31,147 nucleotides of DNA from JBEKYD01 sp049509915 (GTDB taxonomy: Bacteria; Acidobacteriota; Terriglobia; Bryobacterales; Bryobacteraceae): positions 1-31,147 of the forward strand of contig JBEKZL010000050.1 of the NCBI GenBank assembly GCA_049509915.1, in the 5' to 3' direction. Within the stretch, counting starts at the first letter, position 1. Each line of letters begins with the position of its first letter. The notes beneath the pieces are model-generated. The model had not been told where the DNA came from. It made no database searches and saw only the letters and a program-made list of their open reading frames with translations. Position numbers and translations under genes: made by a program. Shown piece by piece: positions 14,393 through 22,749 of the stretch.

Positions 14393-17312
14393 TCACCGGT
14401 TTCCTCTGGGCATTTTTCGATAGCGGTATTTCCAGCAGGAAGCGGGCGCCGCCGCCGGGGCGATTGACGGCTTCAATCGAGCCGCCATGTTCGTGCACGA
14501 TGCCGTAGCTCACCGACAAGCCCAGGCCGGTGCCCTGGCGGGCGCCCTTGGTGGTGAAGAAGGGATCGTAGATGCGGCTCAAATTCTCCGGCGCAATGCC
14601 GCCGCCGGTATCGGAGATTTCGGCGCGCGCGCGGCCGTCCTCCTGCCATACCCGGACTGCCAGCGTTCCGCCGCCGGCCATGGCGTCGCGTGCGTTGAGG
14701 AACAGGTTCAGGAACACCTGCTGCAGCTTGCCGGCGTTGCCGTAGACAGGATCAAGGTCGGGAGCGTAATCGGTCGAGACCCGGATGCCCGATTTCTGCA
14801 GCTGATGCTCCAGCATGGACAAGGTTTCCTGGGCCACCCGCTCCAGCTTCACCTGGTCGAAGGCGGTCGTCGAAGTGCGCGAAAAGTTGAGCAGCGAGTT
14901 GACGATTTCGCTGGCGCGGAAGGTCTGCTTGGCGATCTTGTCGAGCAGCAGGGACTTTTTTTCGTCGTCGGCCACCTGTTTGGCCAGCATCTGGGCATAG
15001 GTGGAAATCACCGCCAGGGGTGTATTGACTTCGTGCGCCACGCCGGCGGCGAGCAAGCCAATGCTGGACAGCTTGTCGGCCTGAACCAGGCGCTGCTCCA
15101 GTTCGGCGCGGTCGGTGACGTCGTCGAAAATGATCAGGCGGCCGATCTGTTCCTGGTCTTTCGAAACCAGCGGGGCAATGGCGATATTAAGGGTGGCTTC
15201 GCGGGTGGGGTGGGCGCCGTGGCCGTTGCCGTTACCGTTCGAGGCTTCGTCCAGCCTGGCGGCGAACTTCCAGACGAATTTGTAAATGTGGTGAATGCCG
15301 GTCTGGCCGCGCACCCGGTCGAACTGATCGGCCAGGCCAGCGGGGAACAACTCCCGCAAGGTCCGTCCCAGAGCGCGCTCGCGGGGCACGCCGCTGACCA
15401 GCTCGATCTGGGTATTCCAGCTCTCCACGCGGTCGTCCAGGTCGGCGGCCAGAATGCCGACGTTGATGGATTCCACGATATTCTCGCTGAATTCCTTGAG
15501 CCGCTCGTATTCTTCCACCTTGCGCTGCAGGGAGCGGTACAGGGCGGCATTTTCCAGAGCGATGCCGACGTAGCCGGCCAGCGTGGTGAGCAACTCCACG
15601 TCGTCGCTCGACAGATAATCCCCGTCGCTGGTGCGGCTCAACCCCATGTAGGCGATCGTGCGGCCGCGCACCGAGCAGGGCAGATAATAGGTGAGATCCA
15701 GCTCGGCGATGGTGCGCCGCACCGTGGCCGGCCAGGATTGGGAGACGGCGTCCAACTGGTGGCTGGTGCGTTCGAAGAAAATGTAAGGCTCTGGCAGCTT
15801 CCAATTGAGAAAGCTCAGGTCCATGCCGTCGTAATCGAGCGGCGCCATGCCCAGGTTGTCGCCCATTGCCTTACGCAGGCGAAACACCTGGCCGCCGGTA
15901 GCATCCCCGCCTTCCTCGGCGAGGAAGAAGGCCAGATGGCGGAGGTTGAGAGTTTCCAGCAGGCGGTCTCCCACCAGCGCCAGCATCTTGTCGGCGTCGG
16001 ATTCCGAGCTCAACTCGCGAGCGAACTCCACCAGAGTGCGCCGGTAGTCGTAGCGGTCGCTATAGAAATGGCGGTCCAGGCGCTCCTGGATCCAGGCCCG
16101 AATCGGCTGGAACAGGAAAGCCGTCAGCAGCATCACCGTCATTACCCCGGTATTGCCCAACGTGCTGAAGTAGACGTGTACCAGGCTACCCAGAGAAAAG
16201 ACGATGGCGTAAAACGCTCCCACCACGCACACGGTCGCCAGGGTGTAAGCGTAGCCGCGCCGGAACAGGATATCCACGTCCATCAGCCGGTAGCGCACCA
16301 TGGCGTAGGAAAGCGTGAGCGGCAGCAGCACCACCGTGAGCACCGCCATCTTCATGTACTCGTTGGGCAGCGCGCCCACCGCAAATGGCGCCGCGTACAG
16401 CGCGGCGAAGGGAAGGTAGCCGCAGAGGATGCCGTTGCGCAGCCATTTGAGCTGCTGGCGCACCGCGGTGTCTTCGGCTTTGCGGCGCGTGCCGCTGACC
16501 GCCAGCGCGCTGAGCAGATAGAGAGCGGTGGCAAACAGCACGCAGATCCGGTCCAGCAGCCAACGCAACTCGATCAGCGGAATCGCCAGCTCCAGTGCTC
16601 CGGAGCTGACCCCCGCATAGACCGCGATCAGCAGACCCGCGGGCAAATACAGCAGAGCCGGACGGATTTTTCCCCGAAGCCACCCAGGGGTCTCCGGAAA
16701 CGTCAGGCAAAAATGCAGAAACACGGTGGGCGCGATCAGGCCCGCCGCCACATTGCCGTACAACACGATCTGGTCGAAGCTGTTGAGCTGGCCGGTGTAG
16801 TGGAATGCGAAGGCGATGAACGAGGTCAGGCACAGCACGTAAAAGTGCTGCGCCTTGTGCGCGCTGCCGCGGCGAAAATAAACAAATAAGCCGATCAGCA
16901 GGTAAAAGGCGCCCACCACATACTGATAGATCACCAGGCGGTCGAGCGGGACCTCCTCGGTGATCACTTTGAAGGGAGCGAGCTCGATGTCGCCGTGGGT
17001 GACCACGTAATCGGCCTTGATCCAGGTGCCGATCGAGGCCAGCACCTTGGGAACGTCCAGCGCCTTGCGGATGGGGAAAGTATTGATCGAAATCAGCCGA
17101 TCGCCAGGGTGAATCCCGGCATTGGCGGCTCCGCTGCCGGCCTTTACGTAGAGAGCCTCGACATGGCCTGCCCGGTCCACCCAAATGGCGCCGTCCTCCG
17201 CCAGGCGGTTGAACCGCTGCTGTTGCTCGAAGTTGAAAACGGCGGCAATACCGGCGGCGAGCGTCAGTATGGTCAGCAACGCAGTGGACAGTTGGAACTT
17301 GAGTTCCTTCAT
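14382..17312 (-). CDS. Multi-domain membrane histidine kinase (PDZ, polytopic membrane region, GAF, PAS)
   Basis: A 976-residue kinase. After one N-terminal helix comes a PDZ-like segment (about 40-118, with GIHPGDRLISINTFPI), then a polytopic region (about 126-395, roughly eight helices). A GAF domain follows (about 430-590), then PAS (about 605-735) containing an Asn-Gly repeat insert NGNGNGHG (692-699). HisKA has His760 in AAGVAHEVNTPL. The HATPase domain has NARDAM (873-878), DTGGG (901-905) and GTGLGLS. No own receiver is present; the overlapping NtrC-type gene downstream supplies it. The layout recalls kinases found beside exosortase/exopolysaccharide loci such as PrsK, but the PDZ module is an addition, so I do not assign that name. 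Confidence 0.92.
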   Translation of the reverse strand: MKELKFQLSTALLTILTLAAGIAAVFNFEQQQRFNRLAEDGAIWVDRAGHVEALYVKAGSGAANAGIHPGDRLISINTFPIRKALDVPKVLASIGTWIKADYVVTHGDIELAPFKVITEEVPLDRLVIYQYVVGAFYLLIGLFVYFRRGSAHKAQHFYVLCLTSFIAFAFHYTGQLNSFDQIVLYGNVAAGLIAPTVFLHFCLTFPETPGWLRGKIRPALLYLPAGLLIAVYAGVSSGALELAIPLIELRWLLDRICVLFATALYLLSALAVSGTRRKAEDTAVRQQLKWLRNGILCGYLPFAALYAAPFAVGALPNEYMKMAVLTVVLLPLTLSYAMVRYRLMDVDILFRRGYAYTLATVCVVGAFYAIVFSLGSLVHVYFSTLGNTGVMTVMLLTAFLFQPIRAWIQERLDRHFYSDRYDYRRTLVEFARELSSESDADKMLALVGDRLLETLNLRHLAFFLAEEGGDATGGQVFRLRKAMGDNLGMAPLDYDGMDLSFLNWKLPEPYIFFERTSHQLDAVSQSWPATVRRTIAELDLTYYLPCSVRGRTIAYMGLSRTSDGDYLSSDDVELLTTLAGYVGIALENAALYRSLQRKVEEYERLKEFSENIVESINVGILAADLDDRVESWNTQIELVSGVPRERALGRTLRELFPAGLADQFDRVRGQTGIHHIYKFVWKFAARLDEASNGNGNGHGAHPTREATLNIAIAPLVSKDQEQIGRLIIFDDVTDRAELEQRLVQADKLSSIGLLAAGVAHEVNTPLAVISTYAQMLAKQVADDEKKSLLLDKIAKQTFRASEIVNSLLNFSRTSTTAFDQVKLERVAQETLSMLEHQLQKSGIRVSTDYAPDLDPVYGNAGKLQQVFLNLFLNARDAMAGGGTLAVRVWQEDGRARAEISDTGGGIAPENLSRIYDPFFTTKGARQGTGLGLSVSYGIVHEHGGSIEAVNRPGGGARFLLEIPLSKNAQRKPVNAA

Positions 17313-17465
17313 GAATCCCGATACACAATTCCGCGACGCACTAGAACGATTGGACCAACAAGCACGTTTAGTGCCGCTGTTGAGGGCAAACTCTTCTTCC
17401 AGAGTAGTCTATGTTTCTTGGGGTTACCATTTTCCGCCGGCTCAGGCGATCCGTTTTTTCGGAGA

Positions 17466-17486
17466 ATACACTATGCGTAAGTGTAT
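17466..17486. promoter_or_regulatory. Dyad between the kinase gene and the polysaccharide operon
   Basis: ATACACT (17466-17472) and AGTGTAT (17480-17486) form a perfect 7-base inverted repeat with a 7-base spacer, in the 339-base divergent gap between the kinase (17312) and the Wza-like gene (17652). It is a candidate binding site for a dimeric regulator. Confidence 0.45.
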
Positions 17487-17500
17487 CGGGGCGCTCTTTT

Positions 17501-17515
17501 TGGCCGAAATTTAGC
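17501..17515 (+). promoter_or_regulatory. Weak sigma-54-like promoter upstream of the polysaccharide operon
   Basis: TGGCCGAAATTTAGC has GG (17502-17503) and GC (17514-17515) ten bases apart, the spacing of -24/-12 promoters. Match to the full TGGCAC-N5-TTGC consensus is only partial. Support comes mainly from the adjacent NtrC-type regulator. Confidence 0.25.
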
Positions 17516-17651
17516 CCCAGGGTACTGCCCCTCACCCCCAGTACTAACTTAGATCCCAAGTCGTCTGGTGCGTTTGAGCGGATGCTGTACAATAAGGGAG
17601 ATGCAGCCGCAGCTTCCTGTGTTTTCCGCCAGTTGCGCAGCTCGGGCGGGG

Positions 17652-18344
17652 ATGGACGGACACATAAAATTGGCTTTTAGGATCGTGGTTTTCATATTAG
17701 CGCTTGGAGCCGGGGTGAACCTGCGTGCATTTCAGGCGGCGCCAGCCCCAGCCGCGCCGGTGCCGGATCAAAAGCCGGCCGCGGAAGCTGGCCAGGCGTC
17801 CGACCCGGTCAGAATGGGAGCCGCCCCCGGCGGCGATAAAGTGGTGGGCGCCGCTCCGGTGGATCGAAAAACCTACACTATCGGAGCCGAGGACGTTCTG
17901 TCGATCATTATCTGGGGCAACCGGGAGATATCGGGCAATTACACCGTCCGGCCGGACGGCATGATCTCGGTTCCGCTGATTAAGGAGATCCAGGCTTCCG
18001 GCAAAACTCCGGGGCAACTGGAAGACACCATTGCGCAGGCCCTCAGAGACCGGAAGATGGTCATCGATCCAAATGTGACGGTGAGCGTGGGCGCGGTCCA
18101 CAGCCGCAAATACTACATTCAGGGCGAAGTTAACAAGCCGGGCGCTTACGATCTCGCCGTACCCACCACCATTCTGGAAGGCCTGGTGAACGCGGGCGGG
18201 TTCCGCGATTTTGCCAAGCGGAGCAAGATCCGGATTCTGCGCGGCTCAAGCGAGCTGAAATTCAACTACGATCAGGTGATTCACGCCAAACACCTGGAGC
18301 AGAACGTGATGCTCGAACCGGGCGACCAGATTATCGTTCCCTGA
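17652..18344 (+). CDS. Wza-like polysaccharide export protein (Poly_export plus SLBB)
   Basis: A 230-residue exported protein. The start at 17652 is chosen because it places a signal peptide at the N-terminus (MDGHIKLAFRIVVFILALGAG); in-frame starts at 17601 (ATG) and 17568 (GTG) are possible and none has a well-spaced ribosome binding site. After a Pro/Ala linker comes a Poly_export domain (YTIGAEDVLSIIIWGN, YTVRPDGMISVPLI) and an SLBB domain (YYIQGEVNKPGAYDL, then LVNAGGFRDFA). It lacks the lipobox and the C-terminal helix of E. coli Wza, as do short forms near exosortase loci. It forms the outer-membrane part of a polysaccharide secretion channel. First gene of a three-gene operon. Confidence 0.88.
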   Translation: MDGHIKLAFRIVVFILALGAGVNLRAFQAAPAPAAPVPDQKPAAEAGQASDPVRMGAAPGGDKVVGAAPVDRKTYTIGAEDVLSIIIWGNREISGNYTVRPDGMISVPLIKEIQASGKTPGQLEDTIAQALRDRKMVIDPNVTVSVGAVHSRKYYIQGEVNKPGAYDLAVPTTILEGLVNAGGFRDFAKRSKIRILRGSSELKFNYDQVIHAKHLEQNVMLEPGDQIIVP

Positions 18345-18375
18345 TCCGGCGCTGCCGGCGCAAGAAAGTTTCCTC

Positions 18376-20055
18376 ATGGGTGTCACACAGAGTTACGTCA
18401 ATATTTCCCGGCGTCAACCCGACGTCGAAGACTACATCGATATGTTGAGGCGGTATCGCTCCTGGATCATTGGGCCGATGTACGCAGGCCTGGTGATTGC
18501 GGTTGTGATCGCCTTCATCTGGCCGGATACATACGTCTCTTCGGCGCTGATGCGGATTACGCCGCAGCAGGTTTCCGAACACCTGGTGCCCAGCGAGCTG
18601 ACGCAGCAGATGTCGGACCGTTTGGCGCAAATGGAGCAACAGATCCTGAGCCGGACGGACCTGGTGGAGTTGATTACCCGTCCCGCGCTCAACCTTTATC
18701 CGAAGGAGCGGGCGCAGAAGTCGCTCGAGGACATCGTGCAGGAGATGCGCGCGAAAGACATCAAGATCGCCATGTACGACGCCCCCGGGGCCAATTCGGA
18801 CCGCCGTTTCGCCAGCGCCTTCCAGATTTCTTTCCGTTACAGCGACCGGTTCAAGGCGCAGGCGGTGGTGCGCGAGTTAGTGAGCAAGTTCACCGAACAG
18901 AACGAAAACGCCCAGGCCGACCAGATCCGCCTCACCACCAACTTCATGGACGACGAGTTGAAGCGGGCCAAGGCGCACCTGGACGAGTTGCAAGCACGGA
19001 TGACGGCGTTCGAGATCGAAAACAACGGGCGCCTGCCCGACCAGTTCGCCGCCAACGTACAGGCCGCCAACACGGCCTCGATGGAGGCTTCCCGGATGGC
19101 TGACCAGCTCAACGCGGCGCAAACCCAGAAGCTGATGCTCGAGAACCAGTTGACCAATTACATCAACGATGAGAAATACGTCCAGAGCAACTCGGAGCGG
19201 ACCATCAACGCGCCCAACCTGGCAGTGAAGAACCAGCAGTTGATTAACGTCGAATCCGAGTTGCAGCGGGCCAAGTCTCAGCTGGCTTCGATGCAGAAAA
19301 TGTACGGGGAAAACTACCCCGACGTGAACCAGTTGAAAGCCAGCATCTCGTCGCTTGAGGGCCAGAAAGCGGAGCTCGAAAAGAGCCAGACCGAGCAGAA
19401 TTCGGCTGCCCAGGCGGGGCCGGTGAAGGTGCAGGACCCGGGGGCGCAGGCCCAACTGGAAAACCTGCGCGACAACATCAGCTCGGTAAAGGTACGGATT
19501 CAGGCCGCCCAACTGGAGATCGAACGGTTGACCCAGGGGCAGGCGGAAATGAACAAGCGCGTGGCGGCGTTTCAGGCGCGTATCGACCAGGCGCCCTTGA
19601 ACCAGCAGCAGTATGTACAGTTGAACCACGACCTGGCGCTGGCAAAGGACGATTACGACGAGAAGTCGAAGCGGCGCGATATGGCGCAGACGTCCCAGAA
19701 CCTGACGGCGCACAAGGCGGGCGAGATGCTGGAACTGCTCGATCCGGCCGATCTGCCCGAGCAGCCGGTGGAACCGAACCGGCCACTGTTTGCCGCCGGC
19801 GGCACGGCCATCGGCCTGGTCCTGGGCCTGGTGCTGGCGGCGATCAAGGAGATGAAGGACACTTCTCTCAAGAACCTGAAAGACGTCAGGGCCTACACCA
19901 ACCTGGCGGTGCTGTCCAGCATTCCATTGCTCGAGAATGCCCTGCTGGTGCGGCGGAAGCGACGGTTGTTCTGGCTCGCATGGTCCTGCGCTTTTGTGGT
20001 AGGCACCATCGCGGTTTCCAGCGCCATGTACTTCCGCTTTTTCGGCAGGAGCTAA
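18376..20055 (+). CDS. Wzz/GumC-like polysaccharide chain-length determinant
   Basis: A 559-residue inner-membrane co-polymerase. The Wzz domain starts near residue 17 (DVEDYIDMLRRYRSWIIGP), with the first membrane helix at about 35-55. A long periplasmic coiled coil follows (about 175-430), rich in Gln, Glu and Ala, including LKRAKAHLDELQARM and KSQLASMQKMYGENYPDVN. The conserved Pro-rich segment LPEQPVEPNRPL precedes a helix at about 474-490, and an extra helix lies near the C-terminus (WLAWSCAFVVGTIAVSSAMY). The kinase domain is absent here and is supplied by the next gene. The extra C-terminal helix is seen in exosortase-associated forms. Confidence 0.9.
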   Translation: MGVTQSYVNISRRQPDVEDYIDMLRRYRSWIIGPMYAGLVIAVVIAFIWPDTYVSSALMRITPQQVSEHLVPSELTQQMSDRLAQMEQQILSRTDLVELITRPALNLYPKERAQKSLEDIVQEMRAKDIKIAMYDAPGANSDRRFASAFQISFRYSDRFKAQAVVRELVSKFTEQNENAQADQIRLTTNFMDDELKRAKAHLDELQARMTAFEIENNGRLPDQFAANVQAANTASMEASRMADQLNAAQTQKLMLENQLTNYINDEKYVQSNSERTINAPNLAVKNQQLINVESELQRAKSQLASMQKMYGENYPDVNQLKASISSLEGQKAELEKSQTEQNSAAQAGPVKVQDPGAQAQLENLRDNISSVKVRIQAAQLEIERLTQGQAEMNKRVAAFQARIDQAPLNQQQYVQLNHDLALAKDDYDEKSKRRDMAQTSQNLTAHKAGEMLELLDPADLPEQPVEPNRPLFAAGGTAIGLVLGLVLAAIKEMKDTSLKNLKDVRAYTNLAVLSSIPLLENALLVRRKRRLFWLAWSCAFVVGTIAVSSAMYFRFFGRS

Positions 20056-20101
20056 GCATGGCGGAAGTTAACGCCAAGCGGATAATTTATACGGAGGAAA
20101 G

Positions 20102-20977
20102 ATGAGTCGCGTTCACGATGCTTTACGCCGGGCCGAAGAAGCCAGCGGGATTCTCCCGGATCCGATGCCGGCGAACGGCGAGGGCAACTATCACGGCTAC
20201 GGCAAGGGCGATCTGGGCGTGTTGCCCCCTCCCACGGCGGCGACACGGCTGAACTTGCAACCCAGCCTGCTTGCCGACGTCGAAGTCATACCCTTCAGCC
20301 CGGCGCCCGAGTCGCACCTGCTCGATCTCAACAAATCCCACGAGACCCCCGCCGAAGAGTTCCGTACCCTGCGAACCAGACTCAACCACCTGCAAACCTT
20401 GCAACCGTTGCACACCGTGGTCATGACCAGCCCCTCCCCGGCCGAAGGCAAGACCTTCACCGCGGTCAATCTGGCGCTGGCGCAAGCCCACCTGGCCGAA
20501 AGCCAGGTGCTGCTGGGGGATTTCGACCTGCGCCGGCCGATCATACACAATCTCTTCCAACTCGACCGCGCCCCCGGCTTCTCGGACTTCATTTTGGGGC
20601 AGTGTACGTTCGCCCAGGCGTTGCGCAAGCTGGAGGGCACCAACCTGTTCATCCTGCCGGCCGGAACGCCGGTCAAGAACCCCCTCGAGCTGCTCAATAT
20701 GCGGCAGACCAGACTGCTGTTCGCCGATCTGCCACACCTGTTCCATTGGGCCATTTTCGACACGCCGCCGCTGCTGTTCTCCGCCGATGCCAACCTGCTC
20801 TCCACGCTGGCCGACGGAACCGTCCTGGTGGTTAAGATCGGCTCGACGACCTTCGACAATGTACAGCGGGCCATGCAGTCGCTGTGCGAGAACAACGTGC
20901 TCGGGATTGTCGCCAACGGCGCCCGCGCTTCCGAACTCTACAGCAAGTACACGTATTACTACTCCAAGACGGAATAA
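20102..20977 (+). CDS. CpsD/CapB-like bacterial tyrosine kinase
   Basis: A 291-residue BY-kinase that phosphorylates its own C-terminal tyrosines and controls polysaccharide assembly with its Wzz-like partner. The N-terminus MSRVHDALRRAEE is typical of exosortase-linked kinases. Walker A is PSPAEGKT (about 111-118), Walker A' GDFDLRRP (139-146) and Walker B AIFDTPP (217-223). The tail has five tyrosines in eight residues (Tyr280, 283, 285, 286, 287). GGAGG lies 5 bases upstream of the ATG. Last gene of the operon; what follows is a gene-poor strip with a transposase remnant, so glycosyltransferase genes are missing from the locus as seen here. Confidence 0.92.
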   Translation: MSRVHDALRRAEEASGILPDPMPANGEGNYHGYGKGDLGVLPPPTAATRLNLQPSLLADVEVIPFSPAPESHLLDLNKSHETPAEEFRTLRTRLNHLQTLQPLHTVVMTSPSPAEGKTFTAVNLALAQAHLAESQVLLGDFDLRRPIIHNLFQLDRAPGFSDFILGQCTFAQALRKLEGTNLFILPAGTPVKNPLELLNMRQTRLLFADLPHLFHWAIFDTPPLLFSADANLLSTLADGTVLVVKIGSTTFDNVQRAMQSLCENNVLGIVANGARASELYSKYTYYYSKTE

Positions 20978-21393
20978 TACCGCTCTTTACGGCGCGGCTC
21001 GATAAGTGAATGCAAGCACGCCGCAGGCGTAAACGAGATGGTATGCCCGCCAATACGGACAAGGTGAAAGTGATCACCCAGAGCGTCTGTGCGGCTTTCC
21101 ATCGACTTCGCCCGCGCCCGGATCGCCGCCAGCTCGGCCTGCTCCTGTTCGCCACGGTGCCGGATCGGCGACAGAAGCTGCGGGTCCACCCACGCCAGCG
21201 TCTGCGCGTCGGTCCGGTCGTTCTTCTGCACAGCCGATCAGGGGAATTCCGAGCTGCGGCGCAGCGCATTCGCGAGACCTTGGCGCGGCCGGTGGAGCGG
21301 GCGCTGCCCCGCGGCGTCGTACTGGCAGGGGGTGCTCACCGTGCCCTGTCCCTCCGGCTGCGCATACTCGACTAAGCGCGCACCGCGCCCGCC
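20978..21393. other. Gene-poor strip with a mobile-element scar
   Basis: About 416 bases between the tyrosine kinase and the convergent regulator gene. It contains no intact gene. The only recognisable content is the IS110 transposase fragment listed separately. The remaining sequence shows no hairpin terminator that I can support. Confidence 0.6.
21082..21231 (-). pseudogene. IS110-family transposase fragment
   Basis: About 50 codons match the IS110 DEDD transposase core: KNDRTDAQTLA, VDPQLLSPIRHRGEQEQAEL and AIRARAKSMESRT. Relative to the usual family pattern about three residues are missing after TLA. A stop codon lies in frame three codons upstream, and the sequence loses similarity beyond residue 50, so both ends of the transposase are gone. 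It is a non-functional scar at the end of the polysaccharide operon. Confidence 0.75.
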
Positions 21394-22749
21394 TCAGCGC
21401 TGAATTTCATACCGCTTGAGCTTGTCGTACAGAGTGGACCGGTCGATGCCCAGGGCGGCGGCGGCTTCTTTTACGTTGCCGCTCTTGCGCTCCAGGGCCG
21501 CCACTATGGCCTGGCGCTCCAGATCCGCCAGGGGCAGGTCGGGCACCTGCCAGGGCTGGTTCCGTCCCATACTCCCTTCGAGCGAAGAGAAGTCGGACTC
21601 CTGCAGCTTGCCGTTCCGGCAGGTGACGATGGCGCGCTCGATGGCGTTCTCGAGCTCCCTCACATTCCCGGGCCAGTCGTAATCGAGCAGCAGTTTCATG
21701 GCGCCCTCGGAAATGCCGCTCACTTCCTTGCCCAGCTCGTGAGCGATCTTCTCCACGAAGTGCTCCACCAGCAGCGGGATATCTTCGCGCCGATCCCGCA
21801 GCGGCGGGATGCGGATCTCGATCACGTTCAACCGGTAGTAGAGATCGTCGCGGAATTTGCCTTCTGCCACCAACTGGGCCAGGTCCTTGTTGGTGGCGGC
21901 GATCACGCGCGCGTCCACCCGCACCTCTTCGCTTCCGCCCACCCGGTAGAAGCAGCGCTCCTGGAGCACGCGCAGCAGGTCTGCCTGCAACTTGGCGGAA
22001 ATGTCGCCGATCTCGTCGAGAAAAATGGTGCCTCCGTTGGCCAATTCGAATTTGCCGCGGGTCTGCGTCCCAGCGCCGGTGAAGGCGCCTTTTTCATAAC
22101 CGAACAGCTCGCTTTCGAGCAGGGTTTCGGTGAGGGCGGCGCAACTGACGGTGATGAAGGGCCGGGCGGCGCGGTCACCCGAGTAATGAATGGCTCGGGC
22201 CACCAGTTCCTTGCCGGTGCCGCTGGCGCCGCGAATCAGTACCGTGCTCCGCAGGCTGGCAATATCGCGTGCCAGGCTGAGGATCTCCTCCATGCGGGCG
22301 TTCTTGGTAATCAGGTCGTGATGGTGGTACTGGCGGCTGATCTTCTTGCGCAGGATGGCGTTCTCGCGCTGCAGCTTTTTGAGCTTGAGGATGCGCGAGA
22401 CCAGCAGCGAGATCTCCTGCGGGTTGCACGGCTTGACGATGTACTCCTGCGCCCCTTCCTTCATCGCCTGGATGGCCGTATCGACGGTGGCGTAGGCGGT
22501 GATGATGATGATGGACGCCTCCGGGCGGAGCCGCCGGATCTCCATCATGGTATCGATGCCGTCCATGCCGCCGGGCATTTTCAGGTCGATGAAGTAAATG
22601 GCGTAGTCGGCCGCCTGGGCCAGCTCGACCGCCTTGCGCCCGTTGGGAGCGGTATCGACCCGGTAGCCGTCTTCGCGAAGCCACGCGGCCATGGATTCGC
22701 ACATCACTTCTTCGTCGTCCACGATCAGGATGTGCCAGATGTTTTTCAT
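21394..22749 (-). CDS. NtrC-family sigma-54-dependent response regulator
   Basis: A 451-residue regulator. The receiver has Asp-Asp-Glu at 11-13 and phospho-Asp55 (IYFIDLKMPGG). The AAA+ domain has Walker A GASGTGKE (174-181), canonical GAFTGA (221-226) and Walker B FLDEIG. The C-terminal Fis-type helix-turn-helix reads VKEAAAALGIDRSTLYDKLKRY. The start at 22749 (MKNIWHILIVDDEE) is chosen because it overlaps the archaemetzincin stop by four bases and begins at the receiver; the frame further upstream encodes nothing family-like. A small His cluster YHHHD (141-145) sits between receiver and AAA+. Likely partner of the c-heme-type kinase two genes upstream, and the best candidate activator of the paired sigma-54-like promoters at 25779 and 27086. 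Confidence 0.94.
   Translation of the reverse strand: MKNIWHILIVDDEEVMCESMAAWLREDGYRVDTAPNGRKAVELAQAADYAIYFIDLKMPGGMDGIDTMMEIRRLRPEASIIIITAYATVDTAIQAMKEGAQEYIVKPCNPQEISLLVSRILKLKKLQRENAILRKKISRQYHHHDLITKNARMEEILSLARDIASLRSTVLIRGASGTGKELVARAIHYSGDRAARPFITVSCAALTETLLESELFGYEKGAFTGAGTQTRGKFELANGGTIFLDEIGDISAKLQADLLRVLQERCFYRVGGSEEVRVDARVIAATNKDLAQLVAEGKFRDDLYYRLNVIEIRIPPLRDRREDIPLLVEHFVEKIAHELGKEVSGISEGAMKLLLDYDWPGNVRELENAIERAIVTCRNGKLQESDFSSLEGSMGRNQPWQVPDLPLADLERQAIVAALERKSGNVKEAAAALGIDRSTLYDKLKRYEIQR

Noticed and set aside
12902..14467. 521-codon open frame on the + strand opposite the NtrC-type regulator
   Set aside because: Antisense shadow of an intact regulator gene; it also runs over the terminator and lacks a ribosome binding site.
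14487..16889. 800-codon open frame on the + strand opposite the large kinase gene
   Set aside because: It is the reverse complement of a high-GC kinase gene with clear domains; the translation has no recognisable family and a composition typical of antisense frames.
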